From an uncultured Dyadobacter sp. (GTDB lineage: Bacteria > Bacteroidota > Bacteroidia > Cytophagales > Spirosomataceae): 64,000 bases of DNA. This document shows, piece after piece, positions 1-7,581 of the stretch (position 1 is the stretch's first letter; every line of letters starts with the position of its first letter). The notes beneath the pieces were generated by a model. It was not told the DNA's origin. It saw only the letters and a list, made by a program, of their open reading frames with translations, and did not search any database. The position numbers were made by a program, and so were the translations under genes. Location: contig NZ_CAMLSE010000014.1 of the NCBI RefSeq assembly GCF_946482605.1, positions 182,591-246,590 of the forward strand. Direction: 5' to 3'.

Positions 1-133
1 ACCGGTGCTAAATGTTTTCGCCCCGCATAATACGCACAACCTTACACCCATTTTTAACACTTTTTAAGACAACAGAATCAACATGTAACCGTTGTTGAAA
101 TATGTCGTACAAAAACCAAACAAACCTTTCGAA

Positions 134-727
134 ATGAGAACATTACTTGTACTTGCGCTGCTCGTTCTGGCGGGCACTGGCATCAGTTTCGGACAATCGG
201 ACGACCAGAAGGTCGGCTATGTCGATCAGCAGCACATTCTTCAGAATATGCCTGAGTTCAAAAAACTCAATGAGGAGATTGTCGTGAAAAGCGAACAATA
301 TGACAAGATCCTGAAAGGTAAGTACGACGAATTCAAAACCAAATCGGAAGCATTCGACAAACTGGTGGCCAGCAAGGCCGATCAGGCCATTTTACGTGAC
401 AAAGCGATGGAGCTGGAAAATCTCAAAAAATCGTATGAGGACTTTCAGGCCAACTCGATGGCGCAGCTCCGCGACTACTATTCCAAGAAATTCGAACCGA
501 TAAAACAAAAGGTGAACGAGGCGATTATTTTTGCAGGTCGGCAAAAAGGGTATGCATTCCTGCTTCGGATGGACCTTAATCCGGACGGCGGCGATCTCTG
601 GCCGGTGGTGCTCTTCGCACGTGACTCCACATCCAACCTCACTTCGGACATCATGAAGAACCTGGGCATTAACGGTGCCGCAGCTTCAACGAGGAAGATA
701 GGGATTCCGCAGGTTTTGAAGCGGTGA
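134..727 (+). CDS. OmpH/Skp-family periplasmic chaperone
   Basis: The product is a 197-residue protein beginning with a clear signal peptide (MRTLLVLALLVLAGTGISFG) followed by a charged, helix-rich region at about residues 30-120 that fits the coiled-coil tentacles of Skp/OmpH. Skp-type proteins hold unfolded outer-membrane proteins in the periplasm on their way to the BAM complex. The GYVDQQHILQNMPEF stretch right after the signal peptide is the usual OmpH family opening. The frame stays open upstream to 92, but the ATG at 134 is chosen because it places the signal peptide at the N terminus. A tail with Ser/Thr/Ala-rich residues follows the chaperone region. The family is clear; the exact client set is not visible. 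Confidence 0.85.
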   Translation: MRTLLVLALLVLAGTGISFGQSDDQKVGYVDQQHILQNMPEFKKLNEEIVVKSEQYDKILKGKYDEFKTKSEAFDKLVASKADQAILRDKAMELENLKKSYEDFQANSMAQLRDYYSKKFEPIKQKVNEAIIFAGRQKGYAFLLRMDLNPDGGDLWPVVLFARDSTSNLTSDIMKNLGINGAAASTRKIGIPQVLKR

Positions 728-816
728 CCCCATGCACCCGCATTCGATCCAGCCACACCCGTCCACGCCTACCCCGTCTGCCGGCGTCTGCCCCATCCGC
801 CCGAGTCCGCCCGCGT

Positions 817-836
817 CCGTCGGTTGAAACCGACGG
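817..836. repeat. 9-bp perfect inverted repeat
   Basis: CCGTCGGTT and AACCGACGG face each other with only GA between them. It follows a stretch (about 765-816) of loosely repeated GTCTGCC/GTCCGCC units. It could form a tight hairpin or cruciform, or be a protein site; no T-tract follows, so it is not itself a convincing terminator. Confidence 0.5.
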
Positions 837-875
837 TTGGGGGTGGATGCTGGATTGTTTGTAGTTCGGTTTGCG

Positions 876-901
876 AGCCTTCCGATTCGGGAGGCTTTTT
901 T
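876..901 (+). terminator. Rho-independent terminator after the OmpH-like gene
   Basis: An 8-bp stem (AGCCTTCC with GGGAGGCT, one G-T pair) closes a GATTC loop and is followed directly by a run of T. It lies about 150 bases past the stop of the chaperone gene and just before the AT-rich promoter region of the toxin-antitoxin pair, so it separates the two units. Confidence 0.8.
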
Positions 902-922
902 ATTGTTTAGAAATTATTTAAA

Positions 923-973
923 GTTGAAATTTTATCAAAAAATACATATTTTTACAACTATAAAATTTACAAC
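923..973 (+). promoter_or_regulatory. AT-rich promoter/operator region of the toxin-antitoxin pair
   Basis: GTTGAAATTTTAT (923-935) and ATAAAATTTACAAC (960-973) form an imperfect inverted repeat differing by one inserted base. TTTACAAC also occurs twice as a direct repeat 15 bases apart (951-958 and 966-973). The block ends 15 bases before the toxin start codon. Type II antitoxins with a helix-turn-helix commonly repress their own promoter at such repeats; that this one does is inference. Confidence 0.45.
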
Positions 974-988
974 ACTTACACCACACTG

Positions 989-1348
989 ATGTCGACCAGA
1001 TCCGAAGCTAAACGCTTTCTTGATGATTTTTTTGTTAAGTACCGCACTTTCGATATCGTATTTATGGAGCGGGTTCATCCTAAAAACGTTCAGACCTTGC
1101 TGGTCCTCGAAATTTCCCCAAGCCAGCGTCGGCAGGTTATCGAAGCGATCTCAGTCGACGATTACATAAGCGGGCCTCTTCCTGATACACTTTATCACAT
1201 CAGCGACATGTGGGTGTTTGGGAAGACTGTAAAAAAGCGTGAGATATACATTAAAATATCATTGGGCAGGCCTGGGAGCCAGGTTATTTGCATTTCATTT
1301 CATATCGCAGAGCGGCTCCTGCACTATCCTTTTAAATCAATTATATGA
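989..1348 (+). CDS. MqsR-like type II toxin
   Basis: This 119-residue protein is the first gene of a two-gene unit whose last four bases (ATGA, 1345-1348) overlap the next gene. Its C-terminal half carries a DYISGP segment, then WVFGKTVKKREIYIKISLG and VICISFHIAE. That order recalls MqsR-type RNase toxins, where an isolated Trp is followed by a Lys-containing beta strand (xYLKI) and a final strand ending in SFK/SFH. In mqsRA the toxin gene also comes first and the antitoxin second, as here. MqsR cleaves mRNA (mainly at GCU/GCA in E. coli). Similarity is by eye and distant; a different RelE-fold toxin is possible. The AT-rich upstream region and lower GC than its neighbours fit acquisition by transfer. 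Confidence 0.6.
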   Translation: MSTRSEAKRFLDDFFVKYRTFDIVFMERVHPKNVQTLLVLEISPSQRRQVIEAISVDDYISGPLPDTLYHISDMWVFGKTVKKREIYIKISLGRPGSQVICISFHIAERLLHYPFKSII

Positions 1349-2331
1349 AAAGCCCGGTTACAGGAAAAGAAATGCAGGTACGGCACGAGATTACGAGCCT
1401 GACATTCAGAAAGGAGGAATTTGAGGTTGTTACCCACTACTACGAATGCGCGGATTCGGGAGACCGTTTTACCGACGATAGTCTCGACGAGTTGAGCACA
1501 GTACAGGTTCACAACCAGTATCGGGAAAAGTATGGGATTCCATTCCCCGACGAAATCCGGCAGATCAGAGCTCGTTATGGCGTATCAGCGAGCAAGATGT
1601 CTGAAATTCTCGGGTTGGGAGCAAATTCTTACCGGCTGTACGAGACCGGCGAGGTTCCGTCGGTAGCCATTGGCAGGCTGATTATCTCGATCAGAAATCC
1701 AGAGGCATTCGGCCAGCAGATAGCCGCGAGTGCTCATCTTCTTTCACCAAAGGAAGTCCAAAAGTTTACGCAGGCAACACAAGACCCGGAATTGAAGCTC
1801 ATACCCCAAAGAGCATTCCCTTCGGGCATGAATGGATACCGCCAACCGGACTTTGACAAAATTGCGGGGATCATCGCATTCTTTTACCTATATAAACAAG
1901 TACCGCTTTTCAAGACCAGGCTAAACAAGCTTCTGTTCTATACCGACTTCAATGCCTATCGTCTGACTGGCTTTTCCATCACCGGACTGGAATACAGGGC
2001 CATCCAGTTTGGGCCTGTGCCTGCGCAATTTCAGAAAATGTATGTAAATCTGTCAGAACAGGGGCAAGTTAATATCGAGGAGCAGTATTTTGGAAATGGT
2101 GCTTACGGGGACGAAATCATGCCCGCTCTGCCGTTCAACGAGGCTCTGTTTTCCAATCAGGATATGAAAGTGCTGGAATTTGTAGCTGGCCGCTACGGAA
2201 ATCTTGGCACTGACGACATCGTATCATGCAGCCACCAGGAAATTGCATGGCTACAAAATATCGATGCAAAAGCACTTATCCACTACAGGTATGCCTTTGA
2301 GTTGAAAAACGCAATACCCTACACTTCCTGA
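1345..2331 (+). CDS. Antitoxin: degenerate YgiT/MqsA N-terminus, HTH, Panacea (DUF4065) domain
   Basis: The 328-residue protein has three parts. Residues 1-45 resemble the zinc-ribbon N-terminus of MqsA/YgiT antitoxins, but the CPxCG knuckle reads SPVTG and only one Cys (ECADSGD) remains, so zinc binding is probably lost. Residues about 60-125 form an XRE-type helix-turn-helix (IRARYGVSASKMSEILGLG, then SYRLYETGEVPS). Residues about 165-328 match the Panacea/DUF4065 domain (FDKIAGIIAFFYLY, LNKLLFYTDF, then YRAIQFGPVP). Panacea domains are established as promiscuous toxin-neutralising modules. The protein most likely neutralises the upstream toxin and represses the operon. Its TGA stop forms the left half of the ccoI-proximal palindrome. 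Confidence 0.75.
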   Translation: MKSPVTGKEMQVRHEITSLTFRKEEFEVVTHYYECADSGDRFTDDSLDELSTVQVHNQYREKYGIPFPDEIRQIRARYGVSASKMSEILGLGANSYRLYETGEVPSVAIGRLIISIRNPEAFGQQIAASAHLLSPKEVQKFTQATQDPELKLIPQRAFPSGMNGYRQPDFDKIAGIIAFFYLYKQVPLFKTRLNKLLFYTDFNAYRLTGFSITGLEYRAIQFGPVPAQFQKMYVNLSEQGQVNIEEQYFGNGAYGDEIMPALPFNEALFSNQDMKVLEFVAGRYGNLGTDDIVSCSHQEIAWLQNIDAKALIHYRYAFELKNAIPYTS

Positions 2332-2394
2332 CGAAAGTCATGTTTTGGATAGCACCCGGGTCATCCCTCCCGCTGGCCTTTTGCTTCAATTTTG
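2329..2394 (+). promoter_or_regulatory. CRP/FNR-type operator and promoter of ccoI
   Basis: TGACGAAAGTCA (2329-2340) is a perfect TGAC-N4-GTCA palindrome with the TGA-N6-TCA geometry of CRP/FNR sites. Its left half is the stop codon of the antitoxin gene. A second half-site, TCATC, starts at 2361, 23 bases after the TCA of the palindrome. CAATTTTG (2387-2394), one mismatch from the Bacteroidota -7 element TAnnTTTG, starts 26 bases after that half-site. The same spacings recur before ccoS. Function is inferred. Confidence 0.6.
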
Positions 2395-2412
2395 GCAAAA
2401 GGTTAAGCGACT

Positions 2413-4860
2413 ATGACCATGCGCATTATTACGGCCCCGGAGGCCACTCCCGATACCCGACACGTTTGCTACCATTGCGGTGAAGATTGCCTCGATGAAA
2501 TACACCAGGCCGACCAGCATGAATTCTGCTGTGAGGGCTGCGTGACAGTTTATGACCTCCTGAAAGAAAGCGACCTGTGCCAATACTACACCATCGAAGG
2601 TGCACAGGGCATTTCTCCCGATCCGTCGTTCTACAAGGGGAAGTATGATCACCTCGACCTGCCGGAAGTTCAGGAAAAGATGATCGAATTTACGGATGGC
2701 CAACTCACCGCGGTGTACTGGCACGTTCCGAAAATGCATTGCAGCTCCTGCATCTGGCTGCTCGAACACCTCTACCGGCTCAATCCGGCAGTAAGGAGTT
2801 CGGTGGTTAATTTTCCCGAAAAGAAGGTCAGGATTACTTTCGATACGCAAAAGCTGCGCCTGAGCGATCTGGCCGCATTGCTGACGCGTATCGGTTACGA
2901 GCCTTACCTGAGCATGGAAGACCTCTCGGGCAGCAAGGTTAAGAAATGGAACCGCACCCGGTTGTATAAGATAGGCATTGCAGGCTTTGCATTCGGAAAC
3001 ATCATGATGCTCAGCTTTCCCGAATACTTCCACCTCGGCCAAAACACTTCCGACCAAAACCTGCGCACCTTGTTCGGCATCCTGAACCTCGGGCTGAGCT
3101 TGCCGGTATTGTTCTATTGCGCTGCGGATTTCTACAAATCGGCCTGGGCGGCACTCAAAGGACGGTACCTGAACATCGACGCACCCATTGCCCTTGCATT
3201 ATCCTGCGTTTTCCTGATCAGCATTTACCAACTGGCCACACAAAGCGGCCCGGGCTACCTCGACTCCTTTGCCGGGGCCGTGTTCTTCATGCTGGTGGGA
3301 CGTTATTTTCAAGACAAAACCTACGCGGGTGTTTCGTTCGATCGTGATTATAAATCATATTTCCCGATCGCAATTTCAGTGCTCGAAGGCGGCCGGGAAA
3401 TGCGAAAACCCATTACAAACCTGCGCTCCGGCGATCGCATGCTGGTACGTAACGAAGAACTGATCCCCGCCGACGCTGTTTTGCAAAGCCCCGCGGCCAT
3501 GATCGATTACAGCTTCGTTTCCGGCGAATCACAGCCGGTCGAGCGAAAAAAGGGCGATACCATTTATGCAGGCGGCAAACAAAAGGGTACTGCCATCGAA
3601 CTCGAAGTACTTCGCGAAGTTTCCCAGAGCTACCTGACCCAGCTTTGGAACAACCAGGCCTTTACCCGCAACAAGGAAGATGCCAACCGTACCCTAGCAG
3701 CCCGTATCAACAGGTACTTCTCCCTCGTTGTCCTCGGCATCGCTATCGTGACATTCCTGGTTTGGTTTATTGTGTTTAAAAATCCGGAAACCGCTTTCCT
3801 CGCATTCACCACCACCCTTTTGGTGGCCTGCCCGTGCGCATTGCTGCTTTCGTCGACATTCACGAACGGAAACCTGCTCAGCGTTTTCAGTCGCAACCGT
3901 TTCTATCCGAAAAATGCGGAGAGCATTGAAAGGCTGGCCCAAATCGACACGGTGGTTTTTGACAAGACAGGAACCATTACCCTGCCCGACGACGCGGACA
4001 TTGACTTCACAGGCCAACCAGCCGCCGATCAAGAACTGGTGATCATTAAAACGATCGTCAGCCAGTCGTCACATCCGTTAAGCCGGCTTATTGCCGCGCA
4101 TTTGGCACATATTCCCGCAAGCCGACGCGCCCTCACCGGGTTTTCCGAAACCAGCGGAAAAGGAATGCTTGCATACTGGGGGAGCCGGGAAATCAGGATA
4201 GGCTCGGCGGAATGGGTAGGTGGTGTGCCGGCCGATCAGCCGGTGCAGTCGAGTCAGGTGTTTGTGGCGATGGACGGCATCATCAAAGGTCATTTCACAG
4301 TTCGCAGCAAATACCGGCCAGAATTGCAGGAAACGCTGAAAGCACTTCGCGCGGCAGGTATCCAGACTTTCCTGCTCTCGGGCGATAAACCGACGGACAA
4401 GGAAATCCTGACACCTCTGTTCGGTCATGAGTCGCTGTTACTATTCAATCAAAAGCCTCAGCAAAAACTGGATTTTGTTCAAAAACTGCAACAACAGGGC
4501 CGTCGCGTGCTGATGGTTGGTGACGGCCTGAACGATGCGGGAGCTTTAAGGCAAAGTGAGGTAGGCCTGGCGGTGTCCGACGATATCAATAATTTCTCAC
4601 CATCCTGTGACGCGATCGTCGAAGGCAGCCAGTTGGGCAAACTACCGGGCTACATGCATCTGGCACGCAGCGGTCAGCGCATTATCCGGCAAAGCTTTGC
4701 GATCTCGCTGATTTACAACATCGCGGGCCTGTCATTCGCCGTCGCAGGGAAGTTGTCACCCGTGATCGCCGCAATCCTGATGCCGCTCAGCTCCATTACC
4801 ATTGTGGCATTCACAACGGCTGCAAGCAACCTGGCTGCCCGGAGGTGGCTCAAATCCTGA
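2413..4860 (+). CDS. ccoI: Copper-exporting P1B-type ATPase for cbb3 oxidase assembly (CcoI/FixI)
   Basis: CcoI moves copper across the inner membrane for the CuB centre of cbb3 oxidase. The 815-residue protein begins with a Cys-rich module (C19, C22, C26, C39, C40, C43) as in FixI-type ATPases, then a heavy-metal-associated domain with CSSC at residues 110-113. Membrane helices follow from about 185. The transport motif CPC is at 473-475, SGES (TGES equivalent) at 370-373, the phosphorylation motif DKTGT at 517-521, SHP at 553-555 and GDGLND further on. Length and order are typical. It opens the cco cluster directly upstream of ccoS, and an alternative ATG lies at 2419. Confidence 0.95.
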   Translation: MTMRIITAPEATPDTRHVCYHCGEDCLDEIHQADQHEFCCEGCVTVYDLLKESDLCQYYTIEGAQGISPDPSFYKGKYDHLDLPEVQEKMIEFTDGQLTAVYWHVPKMHCSSCIWLLEHLYRLNPAVRSSVVNFPEKKVRITFDTQKLRLSDLAALLTRIGYEPYLSMEDLSGSKVKKWNRTRLYKIGIAGFAFGNIMMLSFPEYFHLGQNTSDQNLRTLFGILNLGLSLPVLFYCAADFYKSAWAALKGRYLNIDAPIALALSCVFLISIYQLATQSGPGYLDSFAGAVFFMLVGRYFQDKTYAGVSFDRDYKSYFPIAISVLEGGREMRKPITNLRSGDRMLVRNEELIPADAVLQSPAAMIDYSFVSGESQPVERKKGDTIYAGGKQKGTAIELEVLREVSQSYLTQLWNNQAFTRNKEDANRTLAARINRYFSLVVLGIAIVTFLVWFIVFKNPETAFLAFTTTLLVACPCALLLSSTFTNGNLLSVFSRNRFYPKNAESIERLAQIDTVVFDKTGTITLPDDADIDFTGQPAADQELVIIKTIVSQSSHPLSRLIAAHLAHIPASRRALTGFSETSGKGMLAYWGSREIRIGSAEWVGGVPADQPVQSSQVFVAMDGIIKGHFTVRSKYRPELQETLKALRAAGIQTFLLSGDKPTDKEILTPLFGHESLLLFNQKPQQKLDFVQKLQQQGRRVLMVGDGLNDAGALRQSEVGLAVSDDINNFSPSCDAIVEGSQLGKLPGYMHLARSGQRIIRQSFAISLIYNIAGLSFAVAGKLSPVIAAILMPLSSITIVAFTTAASNLAARRWLKS

Positions 4861-4923
4861 CCAATGTCATAATCCGGCAACATGTTTTGTCATCTTTTGC
4901 CAATCGTCCCGCCGGTAGTTTTG
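4858..4923 (+). promoter_or_regulatory. CRP/FNR-type operator and promoter of ccoS-ccoNO
   Basis: TGACCAATGTCA (4858-4869) is a perfect TGAC-N4-GTCA palindrome whose first three bases are the ccoI stop codon. A half-site TCATC starts at 4890, again 23 bases after the TCA of the palindrome. TAGTTTTG (4916-4923), a full match to TAnnTTTG, starts 26 bases after the half-site. This layout is the same as before ccoI, and the -7 motif is identical to that before hemN. It suggests activation by a CRP/FNR-family protein. Confidence 0.7.
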
Positions 4924-4954
4924 AATCATCAAATCAACTAATTCTTTTCTCATC

Positions 4955-5104
4955 ATGAGCGCATTGTATCTCCTGATCATCGCCAGCCTGCTGGTAGCAC
5001 TGGGCTTTCTGGGCGCATTCATCTGGTCGGTCCGAAAGGGTCATTACGACGACGATTACACGCCTTCCGTGCGCATTCTGCTGGATGACTCCGAAAAGAA
5101 ATAA
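4955..5104 (+). CDS. ccoS: cbb3 oxidase maturation protein CcoS
   Basis: A 49-residue reading frame encodes MSALYLLIIASLLVALGFL followed by an aromatic/basic boundary and a tail of acidic residues (GHYDDDYTPSVRILLDDSEKK). One N-terminal transmembrane helix with a short cytoplasmic acidic tail containing FxWxxxxGxYDD is the CcoS pattern. CcoS is needed for inserting redox cofactors into the catalytic subunit of cbb3 oxidase. It lies between ccoI and ccoNO, as in many cco clusters. Confidence 0.9.
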   Translation: MSALYLLIIASLLVALGFLGAFIWSVRKGHYDDDYTPSVRILLDDSEKK

Positions 5105-5156
5105 ACTCCTGAAACCCACCACCTGAACTGATTTTTACCATTTATCTCCATTAATT

Positions 5157-7301
5157 ATGTCAAACGTTCCACATCCGGACCTTCCTGCCGTTGAGTTGGA
5201 TGAATTTCAATATGACAACAGGATAGTCCGGGATTTTGCCATCGCCACCATCCTGTTCGGGCTGATCGGTATGCTCGTTGGGCTGCTGGCTGCCATGCAG
5301 CTGGTTTTCCCCGATCTGAACATGGACTTGCCTTTCCTGACCTTCAGCCGGATAAGACCACTGCACACCAACGCGGTGATCTTCGCATTTGTCGGAAACG
5401 GCTTTTTCACCGGACTTTATTATTCTGTTCCCCGTGTGTTGCGCACGCCGATATGGAGTCCCGCGCTAAGCCGCTTTCACTTCTGGGCGTGGCAAGCCAT
5501 CATTCTGGGTGCAGCCATTTCACTACCCATGGGCTTTACTACTTCCAAGGAATATGCCGAACTCGAATGGCCTTTTGATATCGCCATTGCGGTCGTGTGG
5601 GTATCTGCATTGGTCAATATCATCATAACGACCATCAACCGGCGTGTCGAGCATATTTATGCGGCCGTGTGGTTCTACATTGCATCGTTTGTGACCGTGG
5701 CTATGTTGCACGTTGTCAACAGCATCGAGCTCCCGATCTCACTCATGAAGAGCTACCCGGTATATGCGGGTGTGCAGGATGCGCTGGTACAATGGTGGTA
5801 TGGCCACAATGCGGTGGCTTTCTTCCTGACGACCCCTTACCTGGGTCTGATGTACTACTTTTTACCCAAAGCCGCCAACCGGCCGATTTATTCCTACCGC
5901 TTATCCATTGTACACTTCTGGGCGCTGATTTTTCTCTATATCTGGGCCGGACCACACCATTTGCTCTACACTGCATTGCCTGAATGGGCGCAGACGCTCG
6001 GAACGGTGTTCTCGATCATGCTCATTGCGCCCTCATGGGGCGGGATGATGAACGGCCTGATGACCCTCCGCGGCGCGTGGGACAAAGTGCGGGAAGATGT
6101 GGTACTGAAATTCATGGTCGTCGCGATCACTGCCTACGGTATGGCGACCTTCGAAGGGCCTATGCTTTCGTTGAAGAATGTAAACGCCATCGCCCACTAT
6201 ACCGACTGGATCGTAGCGCACGTGCACGTGGGTGCGCTGGGCTGGAATGGCTTCCTTACTTTTGGTATCCTGTACTGGCTGTTCCCACGACTTTATAACC
6301 GTCCCCTGTACTCCACCAAAGCCGCCAATTTCCACTTCTGGATCGGCACGCTGGGAATCATTTTCTATACCATCCCGATGTACTGGGCCGGCTGGGTACA
6401 GAGCTCGATGTGGAAAGAATTTACACAGGAAGGTCTTTTGAAATATCCCAACTTCCTGGAAACGGTCACTGCACTGAAACCACTTTACTTCCTGCGCGGC
6501 GTGGGTGGCACCCTGTACCTGATCGGTTTTGTGGTAATGATCTATAACCTGTGGATGACGGCGCTGAAAGGCAGGCTGGTCGCTACCGAAACTGCCAAGG
6601 CCATGCCGCTGAATGCGATCTGGCATGCTGAAAAAAGCGAATACTGGCACCGTCGCCTGATGGAACGCAAACCATTGGCACTCACCATCTTTTCACTCGT
6701 GGCAGTAGCCATCGGCGGCATGATCGAAATGATACCGACATTCCTGGTGGAATCCAATGTACCAACCATTGCCAGCGTGAAGCCTTACACCCCGCTGGAA
6801 CTGCAGGGACGTGATATTTATGTGCGGGAAGGCTGCTATGTCTGCCACACCCAGATGATCCGTCCGTTCCGGTCCGAGATCGAGCGGTTCGGGGAGTATT
6901 CCAAATCAGGCGAGTTCGTGTATGACCATCCGCACCAATGGGGTTCTAAACGCACCGGCCCCGATTTGCACCGCATAGGCGGCAAATACCCGGATTCCTG
7001 GCACTACAACCACATGGAAGACCCTACCAGCATGTCGCCGGGATCCATTATGCCGCGCTATGGCTGGCTACTGGAAAACGATCTGGACACGACCACGACG
7101 AAAGCCAAAATCAAAGCCATGCAAACATTGGGCGTGCCTTATGAAAAAGGATTCGAAAACGAAGCTAATGCCGATCTGGTGAGACAGGAAAAAGAAATCC
7201 AGGAGCGACTGAAGCAAAGCGGCATCAAGACATCCGCCAACAAAGAAATCATCGCGCTGATCGCCTACATGCAACGAATGGGAACGGATATTAAAAAATG
7301 A
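5157..7301 (+). CDS. ccoNO: Fused CcoN-CcoO: cbb3 cytochrome c oxidase subunits I and II
   Basis: The 714-residue protein joins the catalytic haem-copper subunit (about residues 1-480) to the monohaem cytochrome c subunit (about 530-714). The CcoN part is a multi-helix membrane domain with the expected histidines: RPLHTN, WWYGHN, GPHHLLY and VAHVHVG, which ligate haem b, CuB and high-spin haem b3. The CcoO part has the haem c motif CYVCH (C560, C563, H564) and the family motif QMIRPFRSE. It reduces O2 with high affinity while pumping protons. The N-O fusion is common in Bacteroidota, where other bacteria have two genes. Confidence 0.95.
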   Translation: MSNVPHPDLPAVELDEFQYDNRIVRDFAIATILFGLIGMLVGLLAAMQLVFPDLNMDLPFLTFSRIRPLHTNAVIFAFVGNGFFTGLYYSVPRVLRTPIWSPALSRFHFWAWQAIILGAAISLPMGFTTSKEYAELEWPFDIAIAVVWVSALVNIIITTINRRVEHIYAAVWFYIASFVTVAMLHVVNSIELPISLMKSYPVYAGVQDALVQWWYGHNAVAFFLTTPYLGLMYYFLPKAANRPIYSYRLSIVHFWALIFLYIWAGPHHLLYTALPEWAQTLGTVFSIMLIAPSWGGMMNGLMTLRGAWDKVREDVVLKFMVVAITAYGMATFEGPMLSLKNVNAIAHYTDWIVAHVHVGALGWNGFLTFGILYWLFPRLYNRPLYSTKAANFHFWIGTLGIIFYTIPMYWAGWVQSSMWKEFTQEGLLKYPNFLETVTALKPLYFLRGVGGTLYLIGFVVMIYNLWMTALKGRLVATETAKAMPLNAIWHAEKSEYWHRRLMERKPLALTIFSLVAVAIGGMIEMIPTFLVESNVPTIASVKPYTPLELQGRDIYVREGCYVCHTQMIRPFRSEIERFGEYSKSGEFVYDHPHQWGSKRTGPDLHRIGGKYPDSWHYNHMEDPTSMSPGSIMPRYGWLLENDLDTTTTKAKIKAMQTLGVPYEKGFENEANADLVRQEKEIQERLKQSGIKTSANKEIIALIAYMQRMGTDIKK

Positions 7302-7350
7302 GTGAATGAGTGAATGAGTGAATTTTGAATGACTGAATGATTGAATGACC

Positions 7351-7378
7351 GAATGATCCGCCGCGGAACGGGGAATGA
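7351..7378 (+). repeat. 28-bp interspersed element, copy A
   Basis: GAATGA, then a GC-rich core CCGCCGCGGAACGG, then GAATGA. Copies B (7525-7552, minus) and C (44041-44068) share the same length and flanks, with only a few changes in the core. Confidence 0.7.
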
Positions 7379-7524
7379 TTGAATAAGATATCTTTTATGA
7401 AATCGCTCCCCTACTACGGCAACCGAAATCAAAGTCAGCCAGATCATTCAAAATTCACTCATTCAAAATCCCATTCAGTCATTCAATCATTGGTCATTCA
7501 AAATTAATTCACTCACTCATTCAC

Positions 7525-7552
7525 TCATTCCCAGTTCCACTGCGGCTCATTC
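7525..7552 (-). repeat. 28-bp interspersed element, copy B
   Basis: On the minus strand it reads GAATGA, GCCGCAGTGGAACTGG, GAATGA. It is inverted relative to copy A in the same gap and is flanked by further GAATGA units. Confidence 0.7.
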
Positions 7553-7581
7553 ACTCATTCAGTCATTCAAAATTGACTCTC

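Larger units (their letters stand above)
7302..7581. repeat. Octamer-repeat intergenic region with two inverted 28-bp elements
   Basis: The gap between ccoNO and ccoQP is built largely from units of the form GAATGANN, read on the plus strand at 7302-7350 and on the minus strand at 7445-7572. The two blocks face each other, so a long imperfect hairpin is possible. Each block contains one copy of a 28-bp element (7351-7378 plus, 7525-7552 minus). No protein-coding potential or promoter motif was recognised; about 70 bases of non-repeated sequence lie in the middle. Confidence 0.7.

Noticed and set aside
7302..7572. Regular short repeats resembling a CRISPR array
   Set aside because: Units are only 8 bases, imperfect, have no unique spacers and are present in both orientations, and no cas genes are nearby.
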